Source: Ryuthela nishihirai
Taxonomy: Eukaryota > Arthropoda > Arachnida > Araneae > Heptathelidae
Length of the DNA: 64,000 bases
Direction: 5' to 3'
Assembly: GCA_038380435.1 (NCBI GenBank)
Contig: JAWZYU010000013.1
Span: forward strand, 10,181,901-10,245,900
Both the position numbers and the translations under genes were made by a program. The notes below the pieces were generated by a model that did not search any database, was not told where the DNA came from, and saw only the letters and a list, made by a program, of their open reading frames with translations. Positions 21,723-33,715 of the stretch are shown in pieces. Each line of letters begins with the position of its first letter. Position 1 is the first letter of the stretch.

Positions 21723-22540
21723 TCAAATCTTTCCCAATAATTTTCCTTTACAAATTGACAAAGTGAGAAACTATCTCGCCAACCTCTGGCAGAGTCAAAC
21801 TTAAAAGAATTTGAGAGTTTTTAAGAAACATTTTAAAAAATTCACAGGTAAACATTTTTAAGAATAAAAATTTATTCTTAGGATTTGAAATGTTAGTAAT
21901 TGTGAATAGATATTTGCCAATTCTCATTTCACATTTGATGATAGCAAGGAAAAAAAAATAAATCGCCTCTAAAGCAACCCAGCTCGCAGCAAGACGACTT
22001 CAACTATCGGGAGGGCCATTTAATATTATATTAAAAGTTTCTTAATATTAAGTAGATGATCCGTCAAAAGATAACGGACATTAAATTCCAACCCTCCTTT
22101 TCACACCAATGTGCTCAGAAGCTCAAGAGCATCTTGCTCAGTCAATCTGAGAAAAAATTGATGGGTCTTAACGAACGCCCAGGGTCCCCCCCCACCTCCA
22201 ATTCTGACCTGTGTCTTCGGATTCTCGAAAATCGACCCAAGATCATTAGGTAACTGGTAACGCAAGAAATCGCTTCTTCACCAAAACCTTCCCTTTCGTT
22301 ATCTTGAACGGAGATTTCCGAATTGTGGTGCATTCAAATCTTTCAGGGGATAGAAAACAAAAAAACGTATGCAACACATTTTGTGAGTAAAGCGAAACAA
22401 CGAAAAAATTAATATGATAATTTATATTGATTTTACGCAAATTTATTTGGATCTAAAATGGAATAAATACTTAAAATACTTTATATTCCGATATAAAGAC
22501 GAATTTGAAAAAAACATATATATATATTTTTCTACTACAC
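21723..22540. other. Unassigned AT-rich noncoding sequence
   Basis: Nothing recognised. A (TA)n tract is at about 22,516-22,528. Confidence 0.5.
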
Positions 22541-23873
22541 TGGCGGAAATTGAAAAAAGAACATCATGAACAATTGAAGCGTAACCAATGCGATTTTTTT
22601 AGTAGAAACAACTTGTTGAAAAAGGACAGTGATCACACGTGTGAAGTGATTCAATGTTTATTTTACCTTTTAAAGAGTATTACATTTTACAGAAGGCACA
22701 TTTTAATAAGGTGTTGAACCTCCTCGAGCAGCAATACAAGCTTCCAATCTGGCATGCAATCAGTCGTACAAATGCTGGATATTACTCTGGGGGTTACCAT
22801 TCCATGCACTTTCAACTTTGATGCGTAATCCAGCGATGGTCGTTGCTTGCCGCGGGCCCGATGAAGAGTCTTTCTCCTATCCAGTCCCAGATATGTTGGG
22901 AGAGCATGCTGGCTGGCCAAGGGAGTTGGTGCACTGCCTGAAGAGCATGTTGACTTACCCGGGCAGTGTGCGGGTGGGCGTTATCCTGCTGAAGTATCGC
23001 ATTTGGGATTACACTCAAATGTGGCAAAACGATCGGCCGTATGATGTCGCTGACGTACAAACACCAGACATGTACGAGGGCGATAGCTAATCGCTCCCCA
23101 CACCCTGATGCCCGGCATGGGCCCTGTGTGTCGCTGGCGGATGCATGATAGAAGCCGCTCAGCTTGTCACCTTCGGACGTGTAAACGACCATCAGACGCT
23201 CATAAGCAGAATCGGGCTTTCATCACTGAAGACCACAGACTACCATTCTTCCATCCAATGAACTCATTCTTGACACCACTGCAAACGTGCTCGACAATGA
23301 CGAGGTGAGAGTGGTAACCGTGCCAGTAGTCCTGCTTGTGTATCGTTCTTATAGATACCCTTGGTACGACAGAGGATCGAATTTGTGACGCCGTAGCCAT
23401 CTGTTCTATCACCGCTGCCCTCCTGATAAGCGAAATCCTCTCGTACATCCGCAACTCTGTGTTGCCTGGAACCCCATCTGCGAGTGTGCGAATGCTCCTC
23501 TGATCATCGACGCCAGCATCGTAGCACTGCCGATACCTCTCGTCCAATGCGGTGTGCAATTTGACGACCAACCTGCTTCTCGAAGACCCACTATACGACC
23601 TCATTAAAACTCCGCTAACTGAACAAATGTTGCGCCCCGCGTCGTCCAGGCATGGTAGCTTCTTCAAAGAGCACTGAACAAGACGAACAACTTCTCTCTT
23701 CAGGCCCTAGTCCTTAAATATGCGCCGCGTACATTTGCATGTTGTCGCCCTCCGTGACGTCATTATTTCATCCAATGACTTTCAATCTTGGATCACGGTT
23801 TCTGCTGCCCTTAACTATTAGCATAATATGACGTTCCTAAAGGAATTTCTTCTCGGAGTTCTTTTTTTCAATG
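22541..23873 (-). mobile_element. Tc1-like DNA transposon, decayed
   Basis: The element is bounded by TGGCGGAAATTGAAAAAAGA at 22541 and the inverted partner GTTCTTTTTTTCAATGCCG ending near 23873, and it contains a decayed transposase. At ~1.3 kb the length fits Tc1-type elements. A SINE-2 begins exactly at the right terminus, so the outermost bases and TA duplication on that side are lost or altered. Confidence 0.75.
22812..23667 (-). pseudogene. Tc1-like transposase pseudogene
   Basis: Two minus-strand readings cover the protein. The upstream one (23667-23200, 155 residues) carries the helix-turn-helix DNA-binding half. The downstream one (23192-22812, 126 residues) carries the catalytic half with ILQQDNAHPHTA (second catalytic Asp), followed by QLPWPASMLSQHIWDWIGER, where the conserved S-P-D-L-x-x-I-E is eroded. 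A frame break separates the halves. The third acidic residue is not conserved, so it is inactive. Tc1 transposases cut and paste at TA sites. Confidence 0.85.
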
Positions 23874-24085
23874 CCGTCCCATGGCCGAGTGGTTAGCGCG
23901 CTTGGCTACTGATCTAAGGGACCTGGGTTCGGGCCCCGGGTAAGGCATGGCTGTTTGTGTCGTTTTTCTGCTGAGGGCCTGCCATCCTCTCAGACCTTCT
24001 ACTATGGCATATAAACTGACAGGCTCCTGTCAGACCTCTGTGGCAAGCAGCTGCTTGAGGGGGTATTTATTATTTTTATATTTTA
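23872..24085 (+). mobile_element. SINE-2 copy, near full length
   Basis: The head CATGGCCGAGTGGTTAGCGC and box B GGTTCGGGCCCC have a tRNA-Leu/Ser-like spacing. The body runs CTGCTGAGGGCCTGCCATCC, ACTGACAGGCTCCTGTCAG and GGCAAGCAGCTGCTTGAGGG, and ends GTATTTATTATTTTTATATT. This is the best copy for defining the family. Confidence 0.85.
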
Positions 24086-25499
24086 GTATGCCTAATTTAG
24101 TAGTAGTAACCTTTTTATGTATTTCAATGTTAGAATCTTCCTTTAATCATCGTAGCTAAACATACGATAAATGTTTGAAACATACAATGACTGATGTTGT
24201 TCACAAACATGTTTTTAAATTCTGACCTTTATCAAATATCTCCAAACTAAAGCAAGAGGTAACTCTTCCCACTGATTCCCCACCATCACCAACGATAAAA
24301 AAATTTCGACTCCATGATTTGAAATACTGTAATATCGTAAAACATTTTACGATCCGTGATCCAGGAATAGGGAGAGTGTGAAGAATGGGGCGAAAATCCT
24401 CTGGCAACTTCCTTATCTGTGTAAAGCACAGACTCGTGATAACCAACGGCAGAGTGATGTGGAAGTGGTGAGAGGCGATCACTGAAAGGAAGTTTCGTAT
24501 TTGTGCCGATGGGCTAAGGGTGGAAAAGATGTCTTTCATCTTCGCTCTTGCGATGCTCATTTGTACTCGTCCCATGTATTCTAACTTTTATTTTTGTTAT
24601 CAGACAGAAAGCGCCTCCAAAGAAATCTTTCTGTCTGATTCGCTGACGTTTCGTGTGCGGAAACTACAATAATCGTCATCATGGTACTCGAGTCTTCTCG
24701 TCCAAAAACGGCATCACGGCTTTGATTAGGAAGGAGTGTTGTCATAGAAACCGTACCTATGATCCTCCTGCATACGACCCGTATGTATCTTAGGAGTTGC
24801 CTCCGCTCCCTTGGGGTCGGAGCCAATATCCGGCCTACTCATAATATATCTGACAACTGCAAGGAGTAGCGATGGGAGCCTCCTCTTGCACGCGAGTTGC
24901 GCAGCAATTTATCCGGCAACAAAAGAACGGGAATCGCTTATTCGCTGCACCCAGAAATATGATTAATGGCTGCACTGCAACTAAAAGTTTCTCAGCAAAA
25001 TATATTGCCCTGGGATTCAGAAAATAAAACCTTGAGACCAATAGCTGGACTCTGCGCTGGAACCATTGCTTCGAGCTCTCTGTTTACCTATATCTGGCAA
25101 ACAAATCTGCACGTGACACACGCACTCCCCTTCGGCTCACCGTGCATGTTTATGCCTCGCTCTCTGTGTGTGCGAGAGTACAGAGCTGACATCTTTTATC
25201 CTTCGCATAGATCAGGGCAAACCAAAGTTTTCCCACTCCCCATTCTTTTTGTGCGTGTTGCGAGAAGAGAGTTCCCATGCGCATAAATCTTTAATCTGGA
25301 AAGAAGGATGAAAAAAATAAATAAATAAAGGGAGGGGGAGATATTTCTTTTTCTTTTATCTTGGCTGTATGAAGAGAGATCAGTAGAAGAAGGAGAGAAA
25401 GACAAGACAGAGAGACAGAAGAGAAACAAAAAGAGGAGCGATGTTTTACTCTGTGCTGCTCTGCGTTCCAAATCCAATAACGCCGAGGAGGATGAGGAT
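24086..25499. other. Unassigned noncoding sequence
   Basis: No gene recognised. A hairpin at 24599-24639 has 13-bp arms (ATCAGACAGAAAG / CTTTCTGTCTGAT) and a 15-nt loop. Frames at 24201-24575 and 24966-25286 have no recognisable domain. Confidence 0.5.
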
Positions 25500-25750
25500 C
25501 AGAGTAAATCCTGGGATACGGTAAATAAGTCCGACAGAGGCAGCACGTCCCGCCGAGACCCGACGCCCGAGCCGCACTTAATCTCTTCTGTCGTCAGCTT
25601 GGGCTACGCGCCTTGCATTGGTGACGCTCCCTCCGTGACGGAGCTACGGGTGCGTGCGTGCGTGCCCTACGGACAAGCGAGAACCCGGGGCAGGAACTTT
25701 CCGCATTCTCGCTGCTGGGCGAGTGTTCGTTGTTTGTTGTGCTGGTGAGA
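25500..25750 (+). promoter_or_regulatory. GC/CpG-rich stretch, possible 5' exon or promoter
   Basis: Unlike its AT-rich surroundings, this stretch is rich in CG dinucleotides (CCCGCCGAGACCCGACGCCC, GTGCGTGCGTGCGTGCC) and is followed by a donor-like CTG|GTGAGA at 25743-25751. It has no coding motif. It could be the untranslated first exon of a gene lying to the right. This rests on composition and one splice-like site only. Confidence 0.3.
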
Positions 25751-26909
25751 TTTGTCAAGTTTAACTTTTGACAATGGTCGGCTTTTGCTGTTGCTGTTGG
25801 CCCTGCCAGATGAAGAGATTGAAAAGAAGCAAGTTGCAGTTGTTGGTTTCCTCTTTTGCGAAAAGTGCCCGGAATCGCTGGGATTTCTGTCAATGCTTGT
25901 TTAGCTATGAAAAGCACTCACTCTGACACATCTCAAATGTTGTAAGAGATGAGGCTTCATCTTACTGAGGTGGCTTTCTCTCTCTTTGCCATAATACAAA
26001 TGGAGCATACTTTGCGATATTCGTTCCTTTTTTGCTCCTCCTCTGATGAAAAATGCTTCAAAAGAGGAAGGGATTCCAGTCAGCCATAAATCACGAGAAG
26101 AATAATGTACACAACTTTTTTTTTCGATGCAATTTTTTATCGGTGGAGTCTGCATAGTCAGAACTAATTTTTCTCAAGTGCAATTGGAACGTAGCGAAAC
26201 AAGATTTATTTTCCCCAGTTTAGAAAAGCCATTTCTAAAAGAAGCGCACTCCCTGATGGACCTTTTTTTTTTCTATCATCTTTGTTTCACCACTTTGTAT
26301 CTTTTAATTACAACCTTTGGACAGAGAGAAAGGAAGGAGAGAGTTCAAATTTGGGTCCTGCCTGAACTCATTCATTCAAATGGAAACACAGATTTCCAAA
26401 AGAAATTCTTGGAAGAATGCAGCTGACTCGTCACTCCAAAAATGAATTTATTTCAGCATTTGAGTGTTCCATATTTTTTAAAATTTCGTTAATTATGATT
26501 TGGATTTTGAAAATTTATGAAATGTTGGACAAGGAAATCCTAAGAATTCGGAAGTACCCAAAGAATTTGATGTGGTAGCTATGGCGATAGCATTTTCACA
26601 TTTATACATCCCTGCACGATTGCAAGGCTTAAACTGAGGTGGTAAGCAATAAGTAATCCTAATAAGAAATTGTTAATTCCGTGTGTGGATGACTGTATTT
26701 ATCTAAATGTGGAACCAATGTGGGATCGTAAGTTCCTGAAAGAGAGACGTAATAAATATAGTGATCGGCAAATGGCTTACATACCGCCATTTATGAAAAC
26801 ATACATTATTTATGATTGTGAACTATCTAACTATAAGTTGAAAAGATTAAGAGATTCAGTATGAACTGTGTAGTGAACTATTTAGTGTAACATCAAAGAA
26901 GAAAATTAG
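25751..26909. other. Unassigned noncoding sequence
   Basis: Nothing recognised. The frame 26670-26864 (64 residues) shows no family signature. Confidence 0.45.
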
Positions 26910-27329
26910 CCCAATCACAGATCCAGCGCCTTGCTGCTTCAGCAGCGGGGCTCTGCCTTGCCCAGGCTAGTCAGGCAGAAATGTCGAAATGTTTGCAAAA
27001 CATTTCGACATGACGATACATCTCGACTGCCATGCAAATTTACATCACAGAATGGTGATTGAAACTTACTTTTAATCCCAACTGATATTCTCAAGTTAGA
27101 AAAAGAATTCCTATAAGAGACAGATCTCCATGCATCCACAGTAAAGGGAAGAGAATTTTGTCTTTTCCGAGGTCGGCTTGGAAACTTCGAGACATATTCA
27201 GATAAAGAAGGCAATAAATAGAAACCCGCCTGGGGCAGGCAGAGCCCAGCAGGTGAAGCAGCAAGGCACTGGATCGGGGCAGGCAGAGCCCAGCTGGTGA
27301 AGCAGCAAGGCACTGGATCTGTGACTGGG
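26910..27329. mobile_element. 420-bp inverted-repeat (MITE-like) element
   Basis: The left end CCCAATCACAGATCCAGCGC is the inverted partner of the right end, which reads inward as CCCAGTCACAGATCCAGTGC. Homology continues through CCTTGCTGCTTCA and GGCTCTGCC. At the right side the inner part of the repeat (GGGGCAGGCAGAGCCCAGC...) is present twice in tandem (about 27232-27275 and 27276-27319). A perfect hairpin (26981-27011, ATGTCGAAATGTTT / AAACATTTCGACAT, 3-nt loop) lies inside. No target duplication was found and no transposase is encoded. Confidence 0.6.
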
Positions 27330-27721
27330 CGAAGTTTCGGAGATCTCCCTTGTCTCAAACTTAAGGTAAGCAGAGGAGTCACGCTCCTCTCGATCAAGTT
27401 TGCAGCTGGATCCGGGGTTGGCCAAACTACACTGCCACAAAAGAGGTCTTCCTCAGGTTAAAGATTCTGCATTGCTCGAATGAGGGAGACTACAACGGAT
27501 AGGTAACTCCCATAGACACCATGGTTATAATGAAGCAATCGCAGCTCCTCTTTCGGTCAGGCCCCAAACTTCAAAAAAGCCACCTACCATTCCCCGTTTA
27601 TCATAATTAAACTTAGCAAAGGCAGCTTATGGTTCACTTAAAACGTAGCAGTGGTGTGTAAATTATATATGAAGTGACAGTATATTGAATCAAGCATAAT
27701 ACTCTATCTCTGGCTGTGCGT
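27330..27721. other. Unassigned noncoding sequence
   Basis: Nothing recognised. Confidence 0.5.
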
Positions 27722-28109
27722 GAGGGCGGGGGTGGCTCAGTCGGTAGCGCGCCAGGCTCGTAATCTGTAGTTCCCAGGTTCGAGTCCCAGCTGGGTCAGC
27801 GTTGAGATTTATCTCCGCAAAATTCCCCGCCCTGCCCACGGTCAGTAGGGGACACCGATGGGCTTGGAAAGGCCGCCGTCCGTCGGATGGGACGTTAAAC
27901 CGTGGCTCCGTGTGCGGGAGAGCCATACCCTGTGCACGTTAAAAAACACGCTAGATGGCCTTGACGGGAGGCTACCATCTGTCTCCCAACAGCTGTTCCA
28001 GTGGGTCCCCTCCCCCAACTTCCTCTGAGCCTTCGGGGTCCATGTGACCTGGCCATTTAGCCCATGGTGTGCAAAAAGGTGCCGCTCAGAGGCACTTTTT
28101 TGCACACCA
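27722..28109 (+). mobile_element. SINE-1 copy with folded-back tail
   Basis: The head is GGGGGTGGCTCAGTCGGTAG with GGTTCGAGTCCC (box A and B intact). The body is complete to CATTTAGCCCATGGTGTGC. At the tail the sequence turns back on itself: 28065-28083 and 28091-28109 are inverted copies with one mismatch (TGGTGTGCAAAAAGGTGCC / GGCACTTTTTTGCACACCA). The copy therefore ends in its own antisense tail. Confidence 0.9.
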
Positions 28110-29039
28110 TACATCGTGGGCAAAAAAATCGTTGCAACCCAAGCATCGTGGGTAACAGAAAACAAGAAAAGCAGAGTTTATCCAATATACTTGGTCGCCA
28201 AAATAAAAATTTCGCAATCCTGTATTCCAGTGTTCTCATAAACTCCATTGGTTAACATGCATTAAACCTAATAGGTTGTTTTCAAATGTTTTCGTTCGTA
28301 ATGAAGACCTTCTTCTGCTTCGGGAACATCGTTCACGTGCATATTTTTAATGTTTCTGTACATCTAAATACCTCCCACATTCATTTATCTAAAATTTAAT
28401 TACATGAAAATTAATTAGCATATTTAATTAATTACTTTCTCCCCCTCATCTTTCCTCAATATGATCTAACATTTTTTTTTTATTTGCGCCACATATTTGT
28501 AGTTTTCGTTCTCGCTTCCCATAAAATTTCCTTGTTGATGGTCCATGTCGGCGTTCCTAGTTGTCGGTACGTGATCCTATTTTTGGCTTAGGCGGGTTCA
28601 TGAAGTCAGTTTCTATCTGCATGTTGTTGCGTCATTTCGAATGCGTCCGCAAGTACGGATAAGGGGGGGGGGGCTCTTCTGCGAAATCCTTTCCTCCCCC
28701 ACTTCTTTTTCAGGATACTTTGCCGACATTAATGCTACAAAAGCTCATCGTCCGATTGATTCCCCTCTTTCGAAGTGCATAAGATGGCTCCTTTGGTAAT
28801 TCCCTTCTGCTTCTCGTGAAGAATTAGTCACCAGTGTGCACGTCAGTTTGCTTCGAGTCACTCACTGCACAACACCTCTTTAGGTCGGTTTTTGAGTAAA
28901 TGAATGAATGTATGAAACTCTATAAGGTAGAAATTCATAGCTCATCAACCATTAAACCAGGAGATTCAGCGTTCTCAATTCCGGGAAGAGGCTGGGTTTT
29001 TTTTTACTTACCTAATATCTACCTGAGAGATGTGAATCG
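28110..29039. other. Unassigned AT-rich noncoding sequence
   Basis: Immediately after the SINE, CATCGTGGGCAAAAAAATCG and CATCGTGGGTAACAGAAAAC are short diverged repeats. Nothing else recognised. Confidence 0.45.
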
Positions 29040-29690
29040 GACTCCATATGCGAAAGTTCCGCAACGTCGCTAAGAAGCGAATCGAACGAGCAAGGAGGAG
29101 TTCGTGCCTTGAAGTGCACACGGACGTGCTAATCTCGACGCACGTGAAGCTCGGGGACAGCCGTACTGAGGAGAATTAAGATTTCACGAGAGGAAAGGAA
29201 CTCCTATCGCTCCTCTGTCACGGAGACGTGTCGGCGTTTCTCAGTTTGCAAAAGGAAGTCGCTCGGCGTGAAAATTAAATCCATTCACTTGCGCGGCATT
29301 AGCCGGAAGCGTTTCTGCCTCGTTCCCATTTTGCAAATCTCGTGGGCACGTGATATCGTTGCTATCTCCGAAGACAGGATCAACACTCCTTTTCCCGCCG
29401 CCACGTGCGCACCTGAATGAGGCTAATTGCTCGACCCCCCTCTCGTATTACGTTGCCGTAGCACGGCGGGGGGGAGGGGGATTTAAAAGCTCTTACGTGA
29501 GTATGCTCCTTAGTCGGGAGCGCTTCAGCCAGATTCCAGTTGGCTTTCATTTATTCTCATTACAAGTGAAAACATCTTTCGCGAGCGTTGCGAGTGACAC
29601 GCGCAAAGAGAAGGGCCATTGTGCCTGCGCGAGAGTTCACCCGAGAGAGTTCCGAACTGAGAAACAACAGTAAGGGCGACAATTAGTTAC
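29040..29690 (+). promoter_or_regulatory. CpG-rich stretch with TATA-like box, possible host promoter
   Basis: CG dinucleotides are frequent here (CGCAACGTCGC, GACGCACGTG, GCGCGAGAGTTC). A TATA-like ATTTAAAAGC lies near 29,480, with an initiator-like CTTCAGCCAG about 45 bases later and a donor-like ACA|GTAAGG near 29,670. The composition contrasts with the surrounding mobile-element DNA. It could be the promoter and 5' untranslated exon of a host gene beginning here. Coding function is not supported. Confidence 0.3.
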
Positions 29691-30718
29691 GAAGTGTAGG
29701 TAATAAAGTTTATGGGCAATTATTCGGCTTCAATGGCCGTAAGAAGGCAGAAAGTCTGTTCCCAGAATAATACACGTCAGGTTCGAGGTACTTCACTGTA
29801 CTTGAATATCTCTCGCGCACAAGGACGTGCCTGGTTATGCTCTTAATATAATTTATGCCTCGCAAATTAGTTAATTAGAGAGGCAAATTCAAGGACACGG
29901 CCAGTCAGTCGCTCCATTATACTGAAAAATGACAGTGATTTGTTCGAAGCACTGGAGGCTCTCGTTTATTAAGTGAGACGAATTCATGACCCTTCTGTTG
30001 CCGAGTTTATTATCGATGGCGCAATTATTGCACTAAGAGAAGGGCGCCATTTTATTTCCTTAAGTAATGATTAGTTTTTAATTTTGCGGTCCCTTAATGT
30101 TCGTTGCCATACTTTAGGAGTAATTGGGTGCCGCCAGATTTGGGATGTTCCAAAAGTCGGAGGCAATTAGTGGCTTGCCGGAACAGGAAGGAAAAATCCC
30201 ACGAGTTTCAATTTAATATCAACACTCTGCAAATCACCACCCAAGGGCACTTAGCAGCAGAAGGAACTGGCTTACTGGGAAAAAGGAAATTGGAAGTCCA
30301 ATTCGCTTTCAGAAATTGATGGCGCCGCACCCGATGATTGAACAGTGTCCCCCCCCCCCCCCACTTCGTTTCGACGATAATGAATAAACGGATTAATCTT
30401 AGAAAGGCGAATTTTTAAAGAAATTTCAAAATCTGAACCCTTTGCAGAATATTATACAGAAAAATCTCTGAAGCGTAAAATCCACTGGGATTCGATTTAG
30501 TTTGTTATTTCATTCACATTTACTAAATGAACCTCAAAATGTAATTTTATGCTGTATAAATTGCTCGTTAATGTTTAAAAAATCGAAAGTTCATAGCGGA
30601 ATTAAAAAAAAGATTAGAAAGGCACTTCATTTTGCTTTAATATTTTAAAAAATTCAAATTTTAAAATTATCAATATTTAGTTTTTTTAATAACGGATTTT
30701 TATTATTGAAATACTTTG
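29691..30718. other. Unassigned noncoding sequence
   Basis: Nothing recognised; a C tract lies at about 30,349-30,361. Confidence 0.5.
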
Positions 30719-31086
30719 GGTTGGGTTGTTTTACCTCTGAGCGGCACTTTTTTTGCATACAATGGGCTAAATGGCCAAGTCACAAAGACCCCAAGGGCTC
30801 AGAGAAGGTTGGGGAGAGAGGGAACCCACTGAACAGCTGTTAGGAGATAGATGGTAGCCTCCCGTCTAGGTCTCGTAGTGTGTTCTTTAATGTGCACAGT
30901 GCATGGCTCTCCAGCACACTGAGACACGGCTTAACGTCCCATCCGATGGACGGCGGCCTTTCGAAGCCTCTCGGTGTCCCTCTACTGACCGAGGATTGGG
31001 TGGTGAGTTTTGAGGAGATAAATCTCAACGCTGGCCTAGGCAGAACTCGAACCTAGCGCGCTACCGATTGAGCCACCCCGGCCCCA
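30719..31086 (-). mobile_element. SINE-1 copy
   Basis: Minus-strand full-length copy. It begins with the tail GGGTTGTTTTACCTCTGAGC and ends with the head (GATTGAGCCACCCCGGCCCC). A small deletion removes part of the box B region. Confidence 0.9.
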
Positions 31087-31274
31087 TTACTGAAAGGCAA
31101 CTTCATAGCCCTGATCATAGGAGGCCTCTACTGAAGGAATATCTACTGCTGCGCTTTCAATTGACTCGTGGGTTGCCGGTCCTCAAGTTAAATAAGTACT
31201 CTGTATATCTTGAATCAGGTGATGGTTTTGACTCTCTTCACGGGTCATCGCACGTACCTGAACCCAAGTTGGCT

Positions 31275-31490
31275 TCTTTTACATTTGAACGGCACTTTTC
31301 TGCACACAATGTGTTAAATGGCCAGGACACAAGGACTAAAGGGCTCAGAGAGTGCTGGGGAAGGAGACCCACTGGGCGGCTGTTAGGAGATAGATGGCAG
31401 TCTCCCGACAAGACCATCCAGCGTGTTTTTTGCGTGCACAAGAAAGGCTTAACGTTCCGTCCGATGACGGATACTGAGCTTTCGAAGCTC
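31275..31490 (-). mobile_element. SINE-1 copy, truncated
   Basis: GAACGGCACTTTTCTGCACA, AAATGGCCAGGACACAAGGA, GTTAGGAGATAGATGGCAG and GGCTTAACGTTCCGTCCGAT match the SINE-1 3' two-thirds on the minus strand. Confidence 0.8.
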
Positions 31491-31927
31491 AGTTCTTAAA
31501 GCTTCAGTTCTTAAAAATAACTTTTTTTTAACACAGTTTTACTCTATACACTTGAATATATCTATTTTAAAATTAATTTGCTGTTTTCATAATTTCATTT
31601 ACTTGCTGTTATGAATCTTGACGCAACAAAAGTTCCCGACTCCTAGGTTAAACGTTTACAGAACTTAGCGCAGATTGATTGAAGCTTCTCAAAATTTGTT
31701 AAGAGAAATAGAAGAAATTTTATCTTAAAATGTGGTGAATAAAAAAAGTCGAAATAACACTCTTCGGTCGCCTAGTGCGCAGTTTCAAAAATAAAGATCT
31801 ATCATCCCGGGCTCTGAAAGAACCTTTTCGTTTAGGGACATCGCCGATCCTAAACTTAAAATAATGTCGGGCAGGTCAGTTTTACTTTTGACTGTTATGC
31901 TTGAAAAGATCGACTTGTTAACGTGGG
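31491..31927. other. Unassigned AT-rich noncoding sequence
   Basis: Nothing recognised. Confidence 0.5.
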
Positions 31928-32129
31928 GCCTGAAGTTCCTACCAGCATAGTCAGCTTAAGCCATAGAGTGAGGAAGGGTCTTAGGACTACTCATGCGAAT
32001 AACGAGGGGTCCATTTGATATTGCTGACCCCCCAGCTCTGACACTGAATCTGTTTCAGATATCCTAACAAATATTTCCGTTTTATAGGAAGTTGATATAT
32101 GATGACGCTTTCATTTCCTCAGATAAAAA

Positions 32130-32245
32130 TTAAAAAATAAATCTCCCTTTAAGCAGCTGCTCGCAACAGATGCCTGACAGAAGCCAGTGAGAGTCACAGA
32201 GGAGCTCTGTGAGGAAGGCGACACTTCAGCAGAAAGGCAACACAA
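32130..32245 (-). mobile_element. SINE-2 fragment
   Basis: AAGCAGCTGCTCGCAACAGA, GCCTGACAGAAGCCAGTGAG and a degenerate remainder match the SINE-2 3' half on the minus strand, inside the old LINE. Confidence 0.7.
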
Positions 32246-32291
32246 ATAAAGAAACATCCACCCCGGACCATATTATGGGCTCGAACCTAGG

Positions 32292-32600
32292 TTGGGTTGT
32301 TTGAGCTCTGAGCACTTTTTCTGCACACGAGGTCCCCAAGGGATCAGAGAAGGTTGGAGGGAGGGGACTCACTGAACAGCTGTTAGGAGACAGGACGTGC
32401 ACGGGAACAGCTCTCCTCTTCACAGGGTGAAGGGTTTACGTCCCATCTGACGGAAAACGTCCTTTCCAAGCCCATCGGTGTCCCCTACTGACCTAGAGCA
32501 CGGCGGGGAGTGTTGCGGAGATAAATCTCAAAGCTGGCTAAGGTGGGACTTGAACCTGCGATTACGATTGCAGGTCACAAGCCTGGCGCTCTTGAACTTT
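32292..32600 (-). mobile_element. SINE-1 copy
   Basis: GGGTTGTTTGAGCTCTGAGC (tail) through CCCATCGGTGTCCCCTACTG and GAGATAAATCTCAAAGCTGG to the degenerate head. Minus strand; inserted in the old LINE region. Confidence 0.85.
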
Positions 32601-33539
32601 CAAATAACCATTCGATTAAGGTTAAAGTAGAGTATTCAAATTAATCTGAAATTTTTATTTTCACTTCGCAATTACGAAAACGTCAGAAAGTATAGCATTA
32701 CTTAATTCAATTTCATTTTTTAATTTAATAGCAATAAATGGAAGGTAAATATTGTTTATACTGACTCCATTTGGGATAATTAAGGAACAGATATAGTATT
32801 ACAAACCTAAAATGAATTGAATGATTATGCTCAGCATCATATATGAGCACTATACTAGAGATGGAATGAATCGTTTAGCAGAAATGCTCTTTCGGAATAT
32901 TATTGCATCAATGAAAGATTTCTTATAGTTAAATTTAAAACAGAGATTCAAGACTTAAATGTTATCCTTTGCTATTGCTCCCACCGAGGACTGTGATGAA
33001 AACCATAAAGATTGGTTTTATCGACATTTTAGGACATTTGGAATTCTATCAATAAAGGGCGGTTTTGACTCTCACTTTTGGGCAGTTTGGCATGGGCAGT
33101 TGCAATACCAACGGGGAACATTTCCTACAGGTAAGTAAACCAAATGGTTTAACAACAAAACACTAACCAAAAACACTGCATTGCATATTAATGGTAAATA
33201 AATTAGCTCTGTCAGGAGCAGCAAAGTCATACAAAGGAGCTGATGATGTTTTGGACTAATACTGGCTTAAAGCGCTCTTGGCATTTTAATCTGAAGAAAT
33301 GTTGAGCAAAGATGAAAAGGGTTATCCCCAACACTGAGGCGCTGAAGGTTGCAGAAATAGCCAAAGCTATGCCCAACATATAAGCATAATTAATATGCAT
33401 GCCAAAGCATGAGAGTTTTGTTAGTCAATAAGGCAAACGTATTTTGCGTTAAAGGAGGTTGAATAACAAAGAGAGAGTCTTTAAGCAGATCACACCTGGA
33501 ACCAATAACACTGTTACGAGAGATGGGATCACTGATGAA

Positions 33540-33715
33540 AGCAATATTTGCCACTCATGCTCACAGCATTATATATATAATTCAGTAATAAAGTATCAGA
33601 GGAAAATGTCCTATAGACAGGAAACACTTGCAATAATTAGCTGAAACAAATATGGTTTCGTTCTGAGTGGGATTCGAACCCACGTCTCACGTTCGAAAAC
33701 TTAACAAGCAGAATT
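33540..33715 (-). mobile_element. SINE-3 fragment
   Basis: TTTGCCACTCATGCTCACAG, GGAAAATGTCCTATAGACAG, AATAATTAGCTGAAACAAAT and GTGGGATTCGAACCCACGTC match the repeat that forms the fold-back at 38.9-39.5 kb. Read on the minus strand, GGTTCGAATCCC is a polymerase III box B. Confidence 0.75.

Noticed and set aside
27198..28165. Several ~80-150-residue frames, also at 39.55 and 40.83 kb with near-identical sequence
   Set aside because: Translations of SINE-1 or of the 420-bp inverted-repeat element; repeated because the DNA is repeated.
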